Below the pieces are notes generated by a model. It saw only the letters and a list, made by a program, of their open reading frames with translations. It made no database searches and was not told the origin of the DNA. The translations under genes and the position numbers were made by a program. A DNA stretch of 64,000 nucleotides from Streptomyces silvae (GTDB lineage: Bacteria > Actinomycetota > Actinomycetes > Streptomycetales > Streptomycetaceae): positions 1 to 64,000 of the forward strand of contig NZ_JAERUC010000107.1 in NCBI RefSeq assembly GCF_016745505.1, in the 5' to 3' direction. Within the stretch, counting starts at the first letter, position 1. Every line of letters begins with the position of its first letter. Below are positions 25,741 through 35,438 of the stretch, piece by piece.

Positions 25741-26138
25741 GAGGCCAGCCGGGGCCGATAGGGGGTGTGGGTGCGGAGGGTGGTCGCCTCTCGGCGGAGG
25801 GCTCCATGAGGCTTCAGCCGAACGATCTTCCTCATGGGCTATAGGTGAGGCCCGGGGACACAGTCCCCTCCGTACCCACACGCAAAGGAACGCGGCACCC
25901 CACGGAGATGTTCCGGACGTGTTCGACCGGGGGGCGTGAGGTGGACCACTCGACGACAGAGTGGGGCGGGCAGACCCCGGCCGGTGCGGCGGAGCACGCG
26001 GAGAGGCGTGCCATCAGTCGGCTCCGTCCTCGCCCTGCCATCCGGTCATCGCTCGGTGCCGTTCGAGTGACACCGCTCGCACGGCCCGGCGAGCCCTCGC
26101 CCCAGCAATTCGAACAGACGTATCATTCCTGTGTGCCC

Positions 26139-26486
26139 ATGTACGACTTCCCCCAGGACCTGCGGGACACCCAGCTCGCCCTGCACCAGACCCGCGCCGC
26201 CTACGAGCAGTACGCCCGAGCCCTGCCGTGGTCGGCCGAACCGATGGCCGGCTGGGAGGGCGACAAGCAGCTGCACAGCGGATACCGGTCCGCCAAACCC
26301 GACAGCCCCGGCTACACCGAGGAGCAGCACCGGGAGGTGGCCCGGTTCCGCGCCGAGCTCCTGCGTCTGAGCACCGTGGTGGCGACGCATCCGTTCTGGG
26401 CGACGCTGGAGCGAAGCGAGACGGTCGGAGGGCGGATGGCTCTCCAGCACAGCCACGAGACGCCGGCCGCTGTCGAGACGGGCTGA
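26139..26486 (+). CDS. Unknown small protein
   Basis: 115 residues from an ATG at 26139 (an in-frame GTG six bases earlier is possible). TATCAT lies about 15 bp before the start and there is no clear ribosome site, so the transcript may be leaderless. The protein is hydrophilic and helical (LRDTQLALHQTRAAYEQYARAL). It ends six bases before the next gene. No family is recognised. Confidence 0.55.
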   Translation: MYDFPQDLRDTQLALHQTRAAYEQYARALPWSAEPMAGWEGDKQLHSGYRSAKPDSPGYTEEQHREVARFRAELLRLSTVVATHPFWATLERSETVGGRMALQHSHETPAAVETG

Positions 26487-26491
26487 GCGCG

Positions 26492-26821
26492 ATGTCGGAC
26501 CCTGGCGGGATATCCCGGCTCGAGAAGTGGCGGGCCACCCGGGAGTACCTCGCGTGGCAGCTCCGGTGTGCGGACCAGAAGGTCCGCGAGCTCGAGGTTC
26601 AGGAGCAGCAGGACAAGCGCCGGAGGGCACAGGCGCGGGCGGAGCAGTCATGGAAGATCCAGCCCCTGCGCTCCAGCAGCAGCGCGCTGCTGCACCGGGG
26701 GAACTGCACGCTGTACAAGAACGACTTCGGCTACATCAACCGCGAGGACGCGGTCATCGCGCTGGCCGAGCCCGACATCGAGGCCTGCCAGATCTGCAAC
26801 CCGCAGACGGGCCTCCGGTGA
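26492..26821 (+). CDS. DUF6233-like small protein
   Basis: 109 residues. The N-terminal half is a charged helix (LEKWRATREYLAWQLRCADQ). The C-terminal half has H-x-G-x-C followed by REDAVIALAE and C-x-x-C (ACQICNP), an arrangement like DUF6233 proteins of Streptomyces, probably binding a metal. The function is unknown. It follows the preceding gene closely and is probably co-transcribed. Confidence 0.6.
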   Translation: MSDPGGISRLEKWRATREYLAWQLRCADQKVRELEVQEQQDKRRRAQARAEQSWKIQPLRSSSSALLHRGNCTLYKNDFGYINREDAVIALAEPDIEACQICNPQTGLR

Positions 26822-26957
26822 GAGCCACGCGGCGGCCACATCAGCTGCGGCGCCCCGCGCCGAGACCGCTCCAGCCCTGGGGGCTGTCCTGGCGATCATC
26901 CGGTAAGGCGCCTCGGTGATATTTTGACCGGAATCGCGGGGAGGGGCGGACGAATCC

Positions 26958-27398
26958 GTGGACAGTGACCTGCGGCGTGCGGTGGTCGCGGCGCTTGGCG
27001 AACTCGGGCGAAGCGATGACTGGCGTGACCGGGCGGATGCCGGTCACAGCCTGGCAGGGTTCGCCGAGATGCCGGAGGCTGTAGAGCTACTGCTGGGCCT
27101 TGTGCTCGACCGTGGTGACACCTTCGTCACCCGGCGGACCGCAGAGGGCTTGCTTCGACGAAAGGACAGGGTCGGACTGACCATCGTCGCGTCCGCACTG
27201 GCAGTCGCCGAAGACAACCACGCCGATTACATCCACACCGCGATCGTCGATGTCTTCAGCATCTTCTCGGACGATCTGGACGAGGCGCTACGGATCTGCG
27301 ACGAGATGTCGGGCGACACCGACGATCGTGTTGCCCAGGGGGGCCGTCGGTTGCATGCGAGCCTGGCAGAGATCGATCCCGTCCTTCGCCCCGCATAG
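26958..27398 (+). CDS. HEAT-repeat-like small protein
   Basis: 146 residues from a GTG with GGGGAGGGG upstream. Helical pairs (LAGFAEMPEAVELLLGLVLD, VTRRTAEGLLRRKDRVGLTIVASAL) look like HEAT or immunity-type repeats. Such proteins occur as orphan immunity factors, but there is no toxin beside it. Its 3' end touches an IS5-like transposase scar. Confidence 0.55.
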   Translation: MDSDLRRAVVAALGELGRSDDWRDRADAGHSLAGFAEMPEAVELLLGLVLDRGDTFVTRRTAEGLLRRKDRVGLTIVASALAVAEDNHADYIHTAIVDVFSIFSDDLDEALRICDEMSGDTDDRVAQGGRRLHASLAEIDPVLRPA

Positions 27399-27439
27399 CG
27401 GCGGTTCGAACGCTGTTGTGAGGTGCAGACCCTCGGGTA

Positions 27440-27668
27440 CGGCAGCGCGGCACCTTGCCGGATGGCGTTCGTAGACGGACTTCCAGGGCCCGAACCGTTC
27501 GGGCAGGTCACGCCACTGCATGCCTGTCCGCACCCGGTGCAGAATCCCGTCGGTCACCTGCCGGTGGTCCCGCCACCTGCCACAACGACCGTTACTGACC
27601 GGCAGGAACGGCCGCAACCGTTTCCACTCGGCATCCGTGAGATCACCCCGCCCCATGTCCACATTCAA
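27440..27668 (-). pseudogene. IS5-family transposase remnant (5' end only)
   Basis: About 70 residues match the start of IS5-group transposases: LTDAEWKRLRPFLP, WRDHRQVTDGILHRVRTGMQWRDLPERFGPW and SVYERH. After that the frame runs into unrelated sequence, so the DDE catalytic part is gone. An inverted-repeat-like GGACAGGCCCTAAGGGCTGTCC (27702-27723) may mark the lost element's end. It lies between the HEAT-like gene and the hydrolase. Confidence 0.75.
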
Positions 27669-27839
27669 CGACGCGGGCGCAGAGTAGTCCCATGATCGAC
27701 CGGACAGGCCCTAAGGGCTGTCCCGAGGCTTCGGCACCGAACACCTGGCGCACCGATGAGTTTCCTGCACTGCGGGGGTCTTGTTGGCAGCAATGCACAC
27801 CACAGCGGTACGGCCCCTACGTGAACCGGAGAGACAAGC

Positions 27840-28676
27840 ATGGCAACAGCGCGAGAGCAGTCGGCCGGAGCCGAGGCCCGTGTCGTCTCCGCCGACGGCA
27901 CCGAGATCGCATTCGAGCAGTCGGGCCGCGGGCCGGCCGTCGTCCTGGTTGCCTCGGCACTGGCAGACCGCTCGGACACGACCAAACTCGCGGCTCTCCT
28001 GGCCCAGCACTTCACTGTGATCAACTACGACCGGCGCGGACGCGGTGCCAGCGGTGACGCCAGTACTTACGCCCCTGACCGTGAGATTGAAGACATCGCC
28101 GCGCTGGTCGAACACGTCGGCGGTTCGGCGTCGCTGTTCGGCTCGTCCTCCGGAGCGGTCCTCGCCCTGCGCGCGGCCGCGGCCGGAGTCAACGTCGACC
28201 GCCTGGCTCTGTACGAGCCGCCGTTCGTGGTCGCCGAAGGCGACGACGGGCCGCCCAAAGATCTCGCGCAGCGGATCACCGCGCTGCTTGCGGAAGGCCG
28301 GCCCAGCGACGCGGTCAAGTACTTCATGACGAGGGTGCAGGGCATGCCCGGCATCGCCGTGTTCTTCATGAAGTGCATGCCGAAGATCTGGGCAAATCTC
28401 ACCAAGTTGGCTCGCACTCTGCCCTATGACATCGCGGTCATGGGCGATACCCAGCAAGGCAAGCCGCTCGATGCCGAGGAGTGGAAGGGGGTGGCCGTAC
28501 CCACCCGCGTACTGACCGGTGGCAAAAGTCCGGCCGCGTTCCAGCGCGCCGCCCTCGCCGTCACCGGGATCCTGCCGCAGGCCGACCACCGCACTCTGCC
28601 CGGACTCAACCACGGCGCCGTCGTCATGGCTCCGAAGAAGATCGCCCCGCAGATCATCGAGTTCCTCAAGGGATGA
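27840..28676 (+). CDS. Alpha/beta hydrolase
   Basis: 278 residues. The nucleophile elbow is GSSSGA, the earlier YDRRGRG and the late GLNHGAV (catalytic His) fit the alpha/beta-hydrolase fold, and an acid residue is likely near VLTGGKSP. No signal peptide. Substrate cannot be predicted. It is a single gene next to an IS5 scar, so likely cargo. Confidence 0.85.
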   Translation: MATAREQSAGAEARVVSADGTEIAFEQSGRGPAVVLVASALADRSDTTKLAALLAQHFTVINYDRRGRGASGDASTYAPDREIEDIAALVEHVGGSASLFGSSSGAVLALRAAAAGVNVDRLALYEPPFVVAEGDDGPPKDLAQRITALLAEGRPSDAVKYFMTRVQGMPGIAVFFMKCMPKIWANLTKLARTLPYDIAVMGDTQQGKPLDAEEWKGVAVPTRVLTGGKSPAAFQRAALAVTGILPQADHRTLPGLNHGAVVMAPKKIAPQIIEFLKG

Positions 28677-28811
28677 GCTTGTCGTTCGATCGGTTCGGCG
28701 GCGCTTGGCACCCCTCCTGGCACTCGGATTCGATGGGGTCCAGGTCGTCCGAGGCCCACGTCTTCTGTCAAGTGACTGTCCTGGACGGCAGGCGGGCTCC
28801 ATGCTTCTGAC

Positions 28812-29969
28812 GTGGCAATCTCACTCCGGCGCAAGCGCGCTGCCCCGCGGGGCACGTACGCACCGAACCTCTGGCCCGTCTGGATCGTGGCACCCGTGGC
28901 GCTGGTCGTGGCCGGCGCCCTCGGCTGGGTCATCTACCACTACGCCTACGATTACTTCGCGCAGGCAGCCGCCGAGCAGAAGCCGCCCAAGCCGGTCGAC
29001 ATCAATGACGTCCTCAAGGCCGCTGTCACCGCACTGACCCTGATCGGTGCCGTTCTCGCTGGTCTCTACGCCTACCGCAAACAGCTCCTCGCCGAGGGCG
29101 ACGCCCACCGCGCAGACGCAAGCCAGCTCGCCGAGCGCTACACCACCGCCGCCGAACAACTCGGCCACGACCAGGCCGCTGTCCGCCTGGCGGGCGTCTA
29201 CGCCCTCGCCCGCCTCGCTGACGACTGGGCAGAACAACGCCAGGTGTGCATCGACGTCCTGTGCGCTTACCTCCGCATGCCCTACGAACCCGACCCGCAC
29301 GGTGCCGAGCACAAAGCCGGTGAGCGGGAGGTTCGGCAGACCATCATCCGAGTCATCCGTGACCACCTTCAACAACCCGACGGGCCCACCGCCTGGTGCG
29401 AGCACAACTTCGACTTCACCAACGTGGTCTTTGACGGCTGCAGCTTCTCGACCAGCCATTTTCGAGGCACAGTCACCTTCTCCCGCGCAACGTTCAGCTA
29501 CGGGACGGTCGACTTCGGACGCGCGACGTTCAGCGGGGATGTCGACTTCGGACGCGCAAGGTTCGACAGCGACGTCGACTTCGGACGCGCCACATTCAAC
29601 GGTGACGTGGACTTCAGCCGCACAACGTTCAACGAAGGCGGCATGGTCGACTTCGGCGGAACCAGCTTCAGTGGCATCGTCGACTTCGGACGCGCAACGT
29701 TCAACGGTGGCATGGTCGACTTCGGACGCGCAACGTTCAGCGGCGGCATGGTCGACTTCGGCCGCGCAACGTTCAACGGCGGCACGGTCGACTTCGGCTC
29801 CGCGATATTCAGCGGCCGTATGGTCACCTTCGGCCGCGCGACGTTCAACGGCGGCGACATCGATTTCGTCGGCGCAAGGTTCAGCGGCGGCGTGGTCATC
29901 TTCGACGACGCGACCTTCAGCGGGACCTCCTTCAATTGGGGTCCTCTTCATACGCCGACGGGCGCCTAA
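28812..29969 (+). CDS. Membrane-anchored pentapeptide-repeat protein
   Basis: 385 residues from a GTG. Two membrane helices lie at about 21-43 and 69-88. A helical linker (AERYTTAAEQLGHDQAAVRLAGVYALARLADDW) of the type found in many actinobacterial pentapeptide proteins follows. The C-terminal ~170 residues hold about 15 tandem units of the form VDFGRATFNG, which build a right-handed quadrilateral helix. The repeats are very alike at the DNA level, pointing to recent expansion. The role is unknown; the stop overlaps the convergent gene by four bases. Confidence 0.8.
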   Translation: MAISLRRKRAAPRGTYAPNLWPVWIVAPVALVVAGALGWVIYHYAYDYFAQAAAEQKPPKPVDINDVLKAAVTALTLIGAVLAGLYAYRKQLLAEGDAHRADASQLAERYTTAAEQLGHDQAAVRLAGVYALARLADDWAEQRQVCIDVLCAYLRMPYEPDPHGAEHKAGEREVRQTIIRVIRDHLQQPDGPTAWCEHNFDFTNVVFDGCSFSTSHFRGTVTFSRATFSYGTVDFGRATFSGDVDFGRARFDSDVDFGRATFNGDVDFSRTTFNEGGMVDFGGTSFSGIVDFGRATFNGGMVDFGRATFSGGMVDFGRATFNGGTVDFGSAIFSGRMVTFGRATFNGGDIDFVGARFSGGVVIFDDATFSGTSFNWGPLHTPTGA

Positions 29970-30364
29970 GGAGCGTGAGCATCTCCACCGGCGGCCTCGG
30001 ATGCCGAAGGCGGAACGTCGGCGACTGTGACCGGCAGGCCTTGCTCCTGGGGCCATCCCGGCCGCCATCTGGTGAGCCACTGGGCAAAGTCCTCGCGCAC
30101 GAACAAAGGGTCCGCCGGCTTCAACCGAATCTGGGGTCGCTCATCGGCCCACCACACCTCGAACTCCGACTCGGTGCCCGTCGTGGGCCAGCGCTCGGCT
30201 TCGCTTGGTAGCAGCAACACGTCAACGAAACCGGTTACGGGCAGCCCGATGCCCACGAAGATGCCGATCGCGCCGGGACTTGGCACCCGGACCACGGTTC
30301 CAAGGAAGCGTTGCCCGAAATGCAGTCGGCGGCGTGCCGCCTCCCAGTCCTGTGCACTCACCAC
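29966..30364 (-). CDS. Small protein with S1-like strand pattern
   Basis: 132 residues from a GTG (a second GTG is the next codon). GQRFLGTVVRVPSPGAIGIFV and GFVDVLLL resemble the first strands of an S1/OB-type barrel. The C-terminal tail is Ala/Ser-rich. The function is unknown. The start region has only a poor ribosome site. It faces the pentapeptide gene tail to tail. Bases 30365-30555 downstream of the relaxase hold nothing recognisable. Confidence 0.55.
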   Translation of the reverse strand: MVSAQDWEAARRRLHFGQRFLGTVVRVPSPGAIGIFVGIGLPVTGFVDVLLLPSEAERWPTTGTESEFEVWWADERPQIRLKPADPLFVREDFAQWLTRWRPGWPQEQGLPVTVADVPPSASEAAGGDAHAP

Positions 30365-30555
30365 CCGGGCATCTTGCCAGAGCCGAATCCCCTACGGGAC
30401 AGCTCTTGGGCCGGACTCGTCCCCACCCCAAGACCTCGACCTCGCCCAGCGTGATGCAGCCCCGACGCGCGCGTCTTCACGAACCGAACCGTTTCCCGCA
30501 CACACGGTTGACCACGGCCGAATCGCCCACAGCTGTCACTGGGCGGGCCTCCTTG

Positions 30556-33500
30556 TCAGCGGCTATGGCGCGGCCCCGGACGGTTCTGAGTCGGTGGCCG
30601 GTACAAGTGGCTGCTCCGGGCGGCGACACGAATGTTCTGGGCCCCCTGAGCCTGCTGCAGTTCGGCTCGGGCCCGTACCTCGGACTCGTGGAGCCTGGGG
30701 TGCTGCTCCGAGAGCCGAGCTCGCAGAGCCTTCTCGGTCCGCGCGTCGGCGGCGGCAGCCCAGTGCATGGCCGCGTTCTCCCGGGCACGGGCCGCCTGGC
30801 CGTGGGCGTGGGAGACGCGCTTCGCGTCGCCGGTGTCGATCTGCTGGACGCGGGCGGGGATGCGGACCTCACGCATCTCGGTGAGCCGCGCCGTGAGGGT
30901 GTCGACGTCCGGCGCCTGGTGCTCGGTGGCACCGAGCGCGGCGGCGTACGGGCTGCTGCGCAGCATCTCCCACGCGGCTTCGGCTGCTCGGGAGGCCGCG
31001 GCCCGGGCATCGGCCGCCTCCCTCCACCCGGCGGCGCGCTGTTCGGTGGCCTGCTGCGTGAGCTGCCGGTGTTCCTTGCGGGACGTGCCCGCCAGGCGCA
31101 GTGCGATCCGGCCCTTGTCGTCGGCGGTCGCCAGAAGGCGAAGGCGCTCGTCGGCCTTGGCCGCCGCCTGCGCTGCGGCTGTCTCGCGAGCCTGCTCGGT
31201 ACGTGCGGCGGCCAGCTGCTCGTCGGCGCGGGCCAACAGGGGGTAGACGGGCGCGACCTCACGTTCGCCCCGGGTCTCCCCGCGAGCCCGGCCGTCCGCG
31301 ATCTGCTCCAGCAGCGCGCGCTCGGTCTCCTCGGCTTCGGCGGCCGCCAGTTCCTCGCGCCGGGCGTCGACGGGGCCGTTGGCGATGAGCCGGGTGAGCT
31401 CCTCGTCGGTCCGGTCGCCGTACGGGCGGCGGTTCCAGGCCTGGACCCCGGCGAGCTCCCGCTCCTCCTGCATATCGGCCAGGCGCTGCTTCTGCTCGCC
31501 CGTCAGCCGGTACTCCCCTGCCTGCGGTTGGGCCTCGCGCCGGCGCTGGTCGTGGACAGTGGTCGACCGGGCGCGTGCCGCGCCGGCCCTGACGGCCTGG
31601 GTGCGGGCCGGCGACGGCACAACGGCAGAGGCCGGCGGTTCGTGGAGCAGGTCGGAGACCGTCACGGCCGGCCGGGACTGTCCGAGGTACCGGGCGAAGG
31701 CCTCCAGGGCGCGCTCCAGGCGCTCCTTCTCCGTACGGGCCTCACCGAGCCGGGCCCCGGCATCCCCGCTCTCGATCACCGCCAGCGGCAACCACAGGTG
31801 GTTGGCCTGCCTGCCCCGCGTCAGGCCCGGATACGTCGCGAACGCGTTGGCGCCGTGCCCGTACAGCAGGCTCGTGTCGCACGTCATCCCCTGCGAGGCC
31901 GCGATCGTCATCGCGTATCCCAGCGACAGGGCCCCGGAGGCGACCTGGTCCGGGGTCAGCCAAGTGGATACGAAGGTGGCTTCCTCACCGCGCGTACGGG
32001 TGCGCCAGGTGATCTCGATCCGCCCGTCCTCGGCGATCTCGCCTACGACGGCCCGGTACCCGTTCAGCAGGTCCAGGCCCTCGCCCCGGTGGCTGCGGTA
32101 GCCGTTGGCGCGCACCCGTACGGCGTCACCGGTGGCCAGGGTGAGCCGGTCGCCGCCGGGCAGGGCGTAGGTGTGCTCGGTGCCGAGTTCTCCGGCGGCG
32201 CGGCGGATCTGCTGGGCCCCGGCGTTGAGCGCGTCGACGTCGGCGTCACGAGCGGCGAGCACCACCAACTCGTCGACGAGATCGTGGGTGTCGGGCCACT
32301 TCTCGCGCCGGAGCTCGTCCCACGCGGTGAGGATCTGCGAGCGCGCCTCATCCGCGGACTCGGTGGGGTGGATCCGTCCCCGGTCGGCCAGCAGGCGCAG
32401 CGCCTGGTCGCGGTCGCCGGTGCGCCAGACCTCCAGCGCGTGGCGTTCGGCGGCGTCCTCCTGGTGGCGGTTCCCGTGCAGGGTGAGCCCGCCGACCAGC
32501 CGATGGACGTCGCGGTACCAATCAGCGACACCGATCGCCTTCAGCTGAAGAGGGTCGCCGACGCCGATGATCCGCGTGCCGGTGCGGGCCGCCTCGCGCA
32601 CGAGGACCTCGGCTGAACGGTCGTCCACCGCCGTGGCCTCGTCGATGACCAGGACGTCGACACCGGTGAGGCCGCTTCCGGTGCGGATCCGTCGGAGCCA
32701 GGCAGCGACCGTACGCGCGGGAATCCCTGATGCCTGGGTGAGGTGCTGAGCGGCGACGGCGCTCAGGCAGGCCCCGGCGTACGTGGTGCCGGTGGCGTCC
32801 CACCCGATACGGCACGCTTCCATCAGCGTGCTCCGGCCGGCCCCGGCGACGCCCACGATCGTGTCGATGCCGTGCCCGCCGGCCAGCAGCCGGGCCACCG
32901 CCGTGCGCTGCTCGTCGGACAGCGCGAAGCCGACCGCGGACTGGAAGACATCGATGGCGCCCGCGGCCTGCTCGCTGGTCAGGGTCGTACGGCCTTCACC
33001 GTGGCGGGCGAGCGCCTGGTCCCGGACGTACTCCCCCGCATCCAGGATGTCCTGGGTGGTGTAGCGGGCGGTCGACGTCATGACGGTGGAGCCGTAGTCC
33101 GGCACGCGCACCGCGTACCCGGCCACGTCCAGGACGTCGTCGACGAGCTCGCCCAGGCGCCCGGATCCGTCGTCGATCCCGTCCCGCAGGGCGTTGCCGA
33201 CCGCTGCGAGCAACTGCGCGCGGGAGAACGTCGTATCGCTGCGGGTGAGGCCGGCATCGGGGTGGAACACAAGCGCGGCGAGGTCGGCCGGTGGCGGGAT
33301 CCGCGGGCCGCTGCCGAGACCGTCGATGCCGAGACCCCCGTCCGGGCCGGGCGGTCCGGGGGCGGCGGCCGCGACCATCGCGTCGACGTCGACACCCGCG
33401 TCCTCGGCCCGCTGCCGCCAGCTCTCCCGCATCCCCGCCGTGCCGGCGGAATGCTTGGCCCGCTTGGTTTGCAGGGAGACCTTCGCCTTCTCCTGACGGC

Positions 33501-34638
33501 TCGCGTCGGCGCCGGCGGTCCGGTCGACCAACGTCGCCCGGCGGGAGAACTCCGTCCGCAGCCGCTCCGGCACCCCCGCGACCTCCCACGCGCCGGTCTG
33601 TTCGTTCTGCTCGCGCCGGACACCGAACCGGGCATAGGTGAGCGCCCGCACCCGCGCCTTGAACAACGCGTCGGCGGCCGCCGCGTGCCGGTGCAGGTCC
33701 TGCCCGGAGTTCGCGATCGACCGCCACTGCCCGTCCTCGCACAGCGCCAGGTTCGGGATGGTGACGTGCAGGTGCAGGTGCGGGTCGCCGGGCTGCCCAT
33801 CCCCCATGGGCCGCGCCGCCTGGTGCTCCACAGACCAGCCCATCAGCCCACCGGTCGCGATCCGGACCGGGCTCCCCTCCTCGCTGCCGACCGCGTAGCC
33901 GACCCAGGATTCGAGCTGGGCGAACGTGTCACGCTTGGCCTGGTGCACCAGGTCGCGCAGCTCGACCTCGTCCACGTCGTCCATCAAACCCTGAAGAACG
34001 CTGTCGGACTTGGGGAGATCCAGCACCAGGTCCCAGCCGCGGACCCGGTCATCGACGCGGACGTCCTTGTGGTCCCGCGCCTCGGCCAGCTGCCGCTCGT
34101 CGTAGACCTCGTCCAGGGAAAGGCCGGCGGCGCGCGCGAGCTTGTGCAAGGTGGTCACCTGCATCCGGTGCGTCTCCCCGAAGCGGTGCACCATCCGCTG
34201 CTGCTGTGCCAGAACCTTCTGCTGCTTCGGCTTGCCCTCCAGCAGCTCGGCGGCCGTCAGGCTCTTCTCCCCCGCCGCGGCCTCGATCGCCTCGACCAGC
34301 CGGGCGGTCGTCAGCTTCGCCCTCTCGTGGGCGCGGACCGAGGTCTGCGTACGGATGAGCCGGGCGCCCGTCTCCGGGTGGCAGCCGGTCATCAGGCGCC
34401 GGGCGGCTTCCTTGCCGTCCTCGCCGAGGACCTGGCCGTCGGTCAGTCCGATCGCCTGCAGACCGCTGCCCATCCACACCAGAGCAGCACCCTGCAGCCG
34501 GTGGTCGGTCCGCTCGTCGACGGCGCCTTCCCGCACCACGGTCTGCTCGGCCGACGCCTCCACCACCGCGCACCCGGCCTGCTCCCGCAGCCGGTAGTCG
34601 ATCTGCTCGTCTGCCGTGATCTTCGTCAGCCAGGCCAC
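30556..34638 (-). CDS. MobF-type relaxase/helicase (TraA-like)
   Basis: 1360 residues, GTG start. The N-terminal relaxase has candidate catalytic Tyr in QIDYRL (residue 15) and the metal-binding H287-L-H289-L-H291 in GDPHLHLHVTIPN. A RecD/TraI-like helicase follows: GVAGAGRSTLMEA is the Walker A, with Arg602 where Lys is expected; VLVIDEAT is the Walker B, and later GVGDPLQLKAIG and GYAMTIAASQGMT match helicase motifs III and VI. The last ~350 residues are a long charged coiled coil. It nicks oriT, stays bound to the strand and leads it to the coupling protein. It is separated by 9 kb from the T4SS genes. Confidence 0.88.
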   Translation of the reverse strand: MAWLTKITADEQIDYRLREQAGCAVVEASAEQTVVREGAVDERTDHRLQGAALVWMGSGLQAIGLTDGQVLGEDGKEAARRLMTGCHPETGARLIRTQTSVRAHERAKLTTARLVEAIEAAAGEKSLTAAELLEGKPKQQKVLAQQQRMVHRFGETHRMQVTTLHKLARAAGLSLDEVYDERQLAEARDHKDVRVDDRVRGWDLVLDLPKSDSVLQGLMDDVDEVELRDLVHQAKRDTFAQLESWVGYAVGSEEGSPVRIATGGLMGWSVEHQAARPMGDGQPGDPHLHLHVTIPNLALCEDGQWRSIANSGQDLHRHAAAADALFKARVRALTYARFGVRREQNEQTGAWEVAGVPERLRTEFSRRATLVDRTAGADASRQEKAKVSLQTKRAKHSAGTAGMRESWRQRAEDAGVDVDAMVAAAAPGPPGPDGGLGIDGLGSGPRIPPPADLAALVFHPDAGLTRSDTTFSRAQLLAAVGNALRDGIDDGSGRLGELVDDVLDVAGYAVRVPDYGSTVMTSTARYTTQDILDAGEYVRDQALARHGEGRTTLTSEQAAGAIDVFQSAVGFALSDEQRTAVARLLAGGHGIDTIVGVAGAGRSTLMEACRIGWDATGTTYAGACLSAVAAQHLTQASGIPARTVAAWLRRIRTGSGLTGVDVLVIDEATAVDDRSAEVLVREAARTGTRIIGVGDPLQLKAIGVADWYRDVHRLVGGLTLHGNRHQEDAAERHALEVWRTGDRDQALRLLADRGRIHPTESADEARSQILTAWDELRREKWPDTHDLVDELVVLAARDADVDALNAGAQQIRRAAGELGTEHTYALPGGDRLTLATGDAVRVRANGYRSHRGEGLDLLNGYRAVVGEIAEDGRIEITWRTRTRGEEATFVSTWLTPDQVASGALSLGYAMTIAASQGMTCDTSLLYGHGANAFATYPGLTRGRQANHLWLPLAVIESGDAGARLGEARTEKERLERALEAFARYLGQSRPAVTVSDLLHEPPASAVVPSPARTQAVRAGAARARSTTVHDQRRREAQPQAGEYRLTGEQKQRLADMQEERELAGVQAWNRRPYGDRTDEELTRLIANGPVDARREELAAAEAEETERALLEQIADGRARGETRGEREVAPVYPLLARADEQLAAARTEQARETAAAQAAAKADERLRLLATADDKGRIALRLAGTSRKEHRQLTQQATEQRAAGWREAADARAAASRAAEAAWEMLRSSPYAAALGATEHQAPDVDTLTARLTEMREVRIPARVQQIDTGDAKRVSHAHGQAARARENAAMHWAAAADARTEKALRARLSEQHPRLHESEVRARAELQQAQGAQNIRVAARSSHLYRPPTQNRPGPRHSR

Positions 34639-34742
34639 CGGCCGCCCCCGTTCGTGCTGCCCCGTCAGCAGGGCATGCGTCTTACGCTTTCCGGAGCGCA
34701 GGGAGTCCCGACAGGGGAACCCCCTTCGTCCTTCCCCAGAAT
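34639..34742. promoter_or_regulatory. Candidate oriT region upstream of the relaxase
   Basis: The stretch directly upstream of the relaxase start contains CTTTCCGGAGCGC and the palindrome-like AGGGGAACCCCCT (34713-34725). Relaxase genes often border oriT. No known nic sequence was matched, so this is a positional guess only. Bases 34743-34912 hold no supported gene and include the promoter of the next unit. Confidence 0.3.
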
Positions 34743-34912
34743 TTGATCATGGCTGGAACGTTCGAGGTCAAGCACATCACCGTACGCCGGAATCCGGCGA
34801 CGACCTGGGCCTCGTGGTCGCCCCCTGCCCCCGCTGCACGCCACCGTGAAGAGATCGTCAATGATGAAATCGTGCGCGACTGCGCGTTCGTCATCACATC
34901 GCCGGGAGGGAC

Positions 34913-35389
34913 ATGTCTTTCGAAGAGGAGTGGGCCGACCTCAAGGCCGCGGCGGCCGCACGGATGCAGCTCAACGGTGCGCCGACGAGGGACCCAGGCA
35001 CGACACCAACCGGCGCGGATCTCGTCGTCCACGACGACGAGCTGGGGAAAATCGGCCATTTCGCCTACCGGCTGCACAACAACCTCAAGGCGGACGGAAA
35101 GCTCGCCCAGACCACGACCAGGACGGCAGGCACGAGTCTGACGGCGGACGGGTTCGAGATGGGCAAGGCGCTGGCCTCCGCATCCACGGCGTGGGCAAAA
35201 CAGGTAGGAATGCTCGTTGACGCCTGCGCGCACATCTCCAACCACCTCGACTACACGAAAGCGTCGAAGAAGAAGGACGACGATTGGGCAGCCACCCAGG
35301 TCAGTGCGACAAAGATCTCTGACTACTACGACGTCCCCGACGAGCACGCACGGCCCTCAGTACCGAAGCCACAGGGCCCGATCATGTGA
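34913..35389 (+). CDS. AG1/WXG100-like protein, first gene of a type VII-style operon
   Basis: 158 residues, ATG with GGGAGG upstream. The N-terminal MSFEEEWADLKAAAAARMQL and LVVHDDELGKIGHFAYRLHNNLK match Streptomyces AG1-type proteins; the two long helices and ACAHISNHLDYTKASKKKDD fit a helical-hairpin, ESX-like chaperone or secreted partner. It is followed 49 bp later by a larger WXG-like gene. The exact substrate or function is unknown. Confidence 0.65.
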   Translation: MSFEEEWADLKAAAAARMQLNGAPTRDPGTTPTGADLVVHDDELGKIGHFAYRLHNNLKADGKLAQTTTRTAGTSLTADGFEMGKALASASTAWAKQVGMLVDACAHISNHLDYTKASKKKDDDWAATQVSATKISDYYDVPDEHARPSVPKPQGPIM

Positions 35390-35438
35390 TCCGTCGCTGT
35401 TCTCCATCCGATCCTTCTTCATCTGAGCGAGGTGCCCG

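Noticed and set aside
30205..32616. 803-codon plus-strand frame opposite the relaxase
   Set aside because: Same shadow effect; the relaxase frame carries HLHLH and helicase motifs, the antisense frame nothing recognisable.
32743..34746. 667-codon plus-strand frame opposite the relaxase N-terminus
   Set aside because: Antisense shadow of a high-GC gene; no plausible ribosome site or domain.
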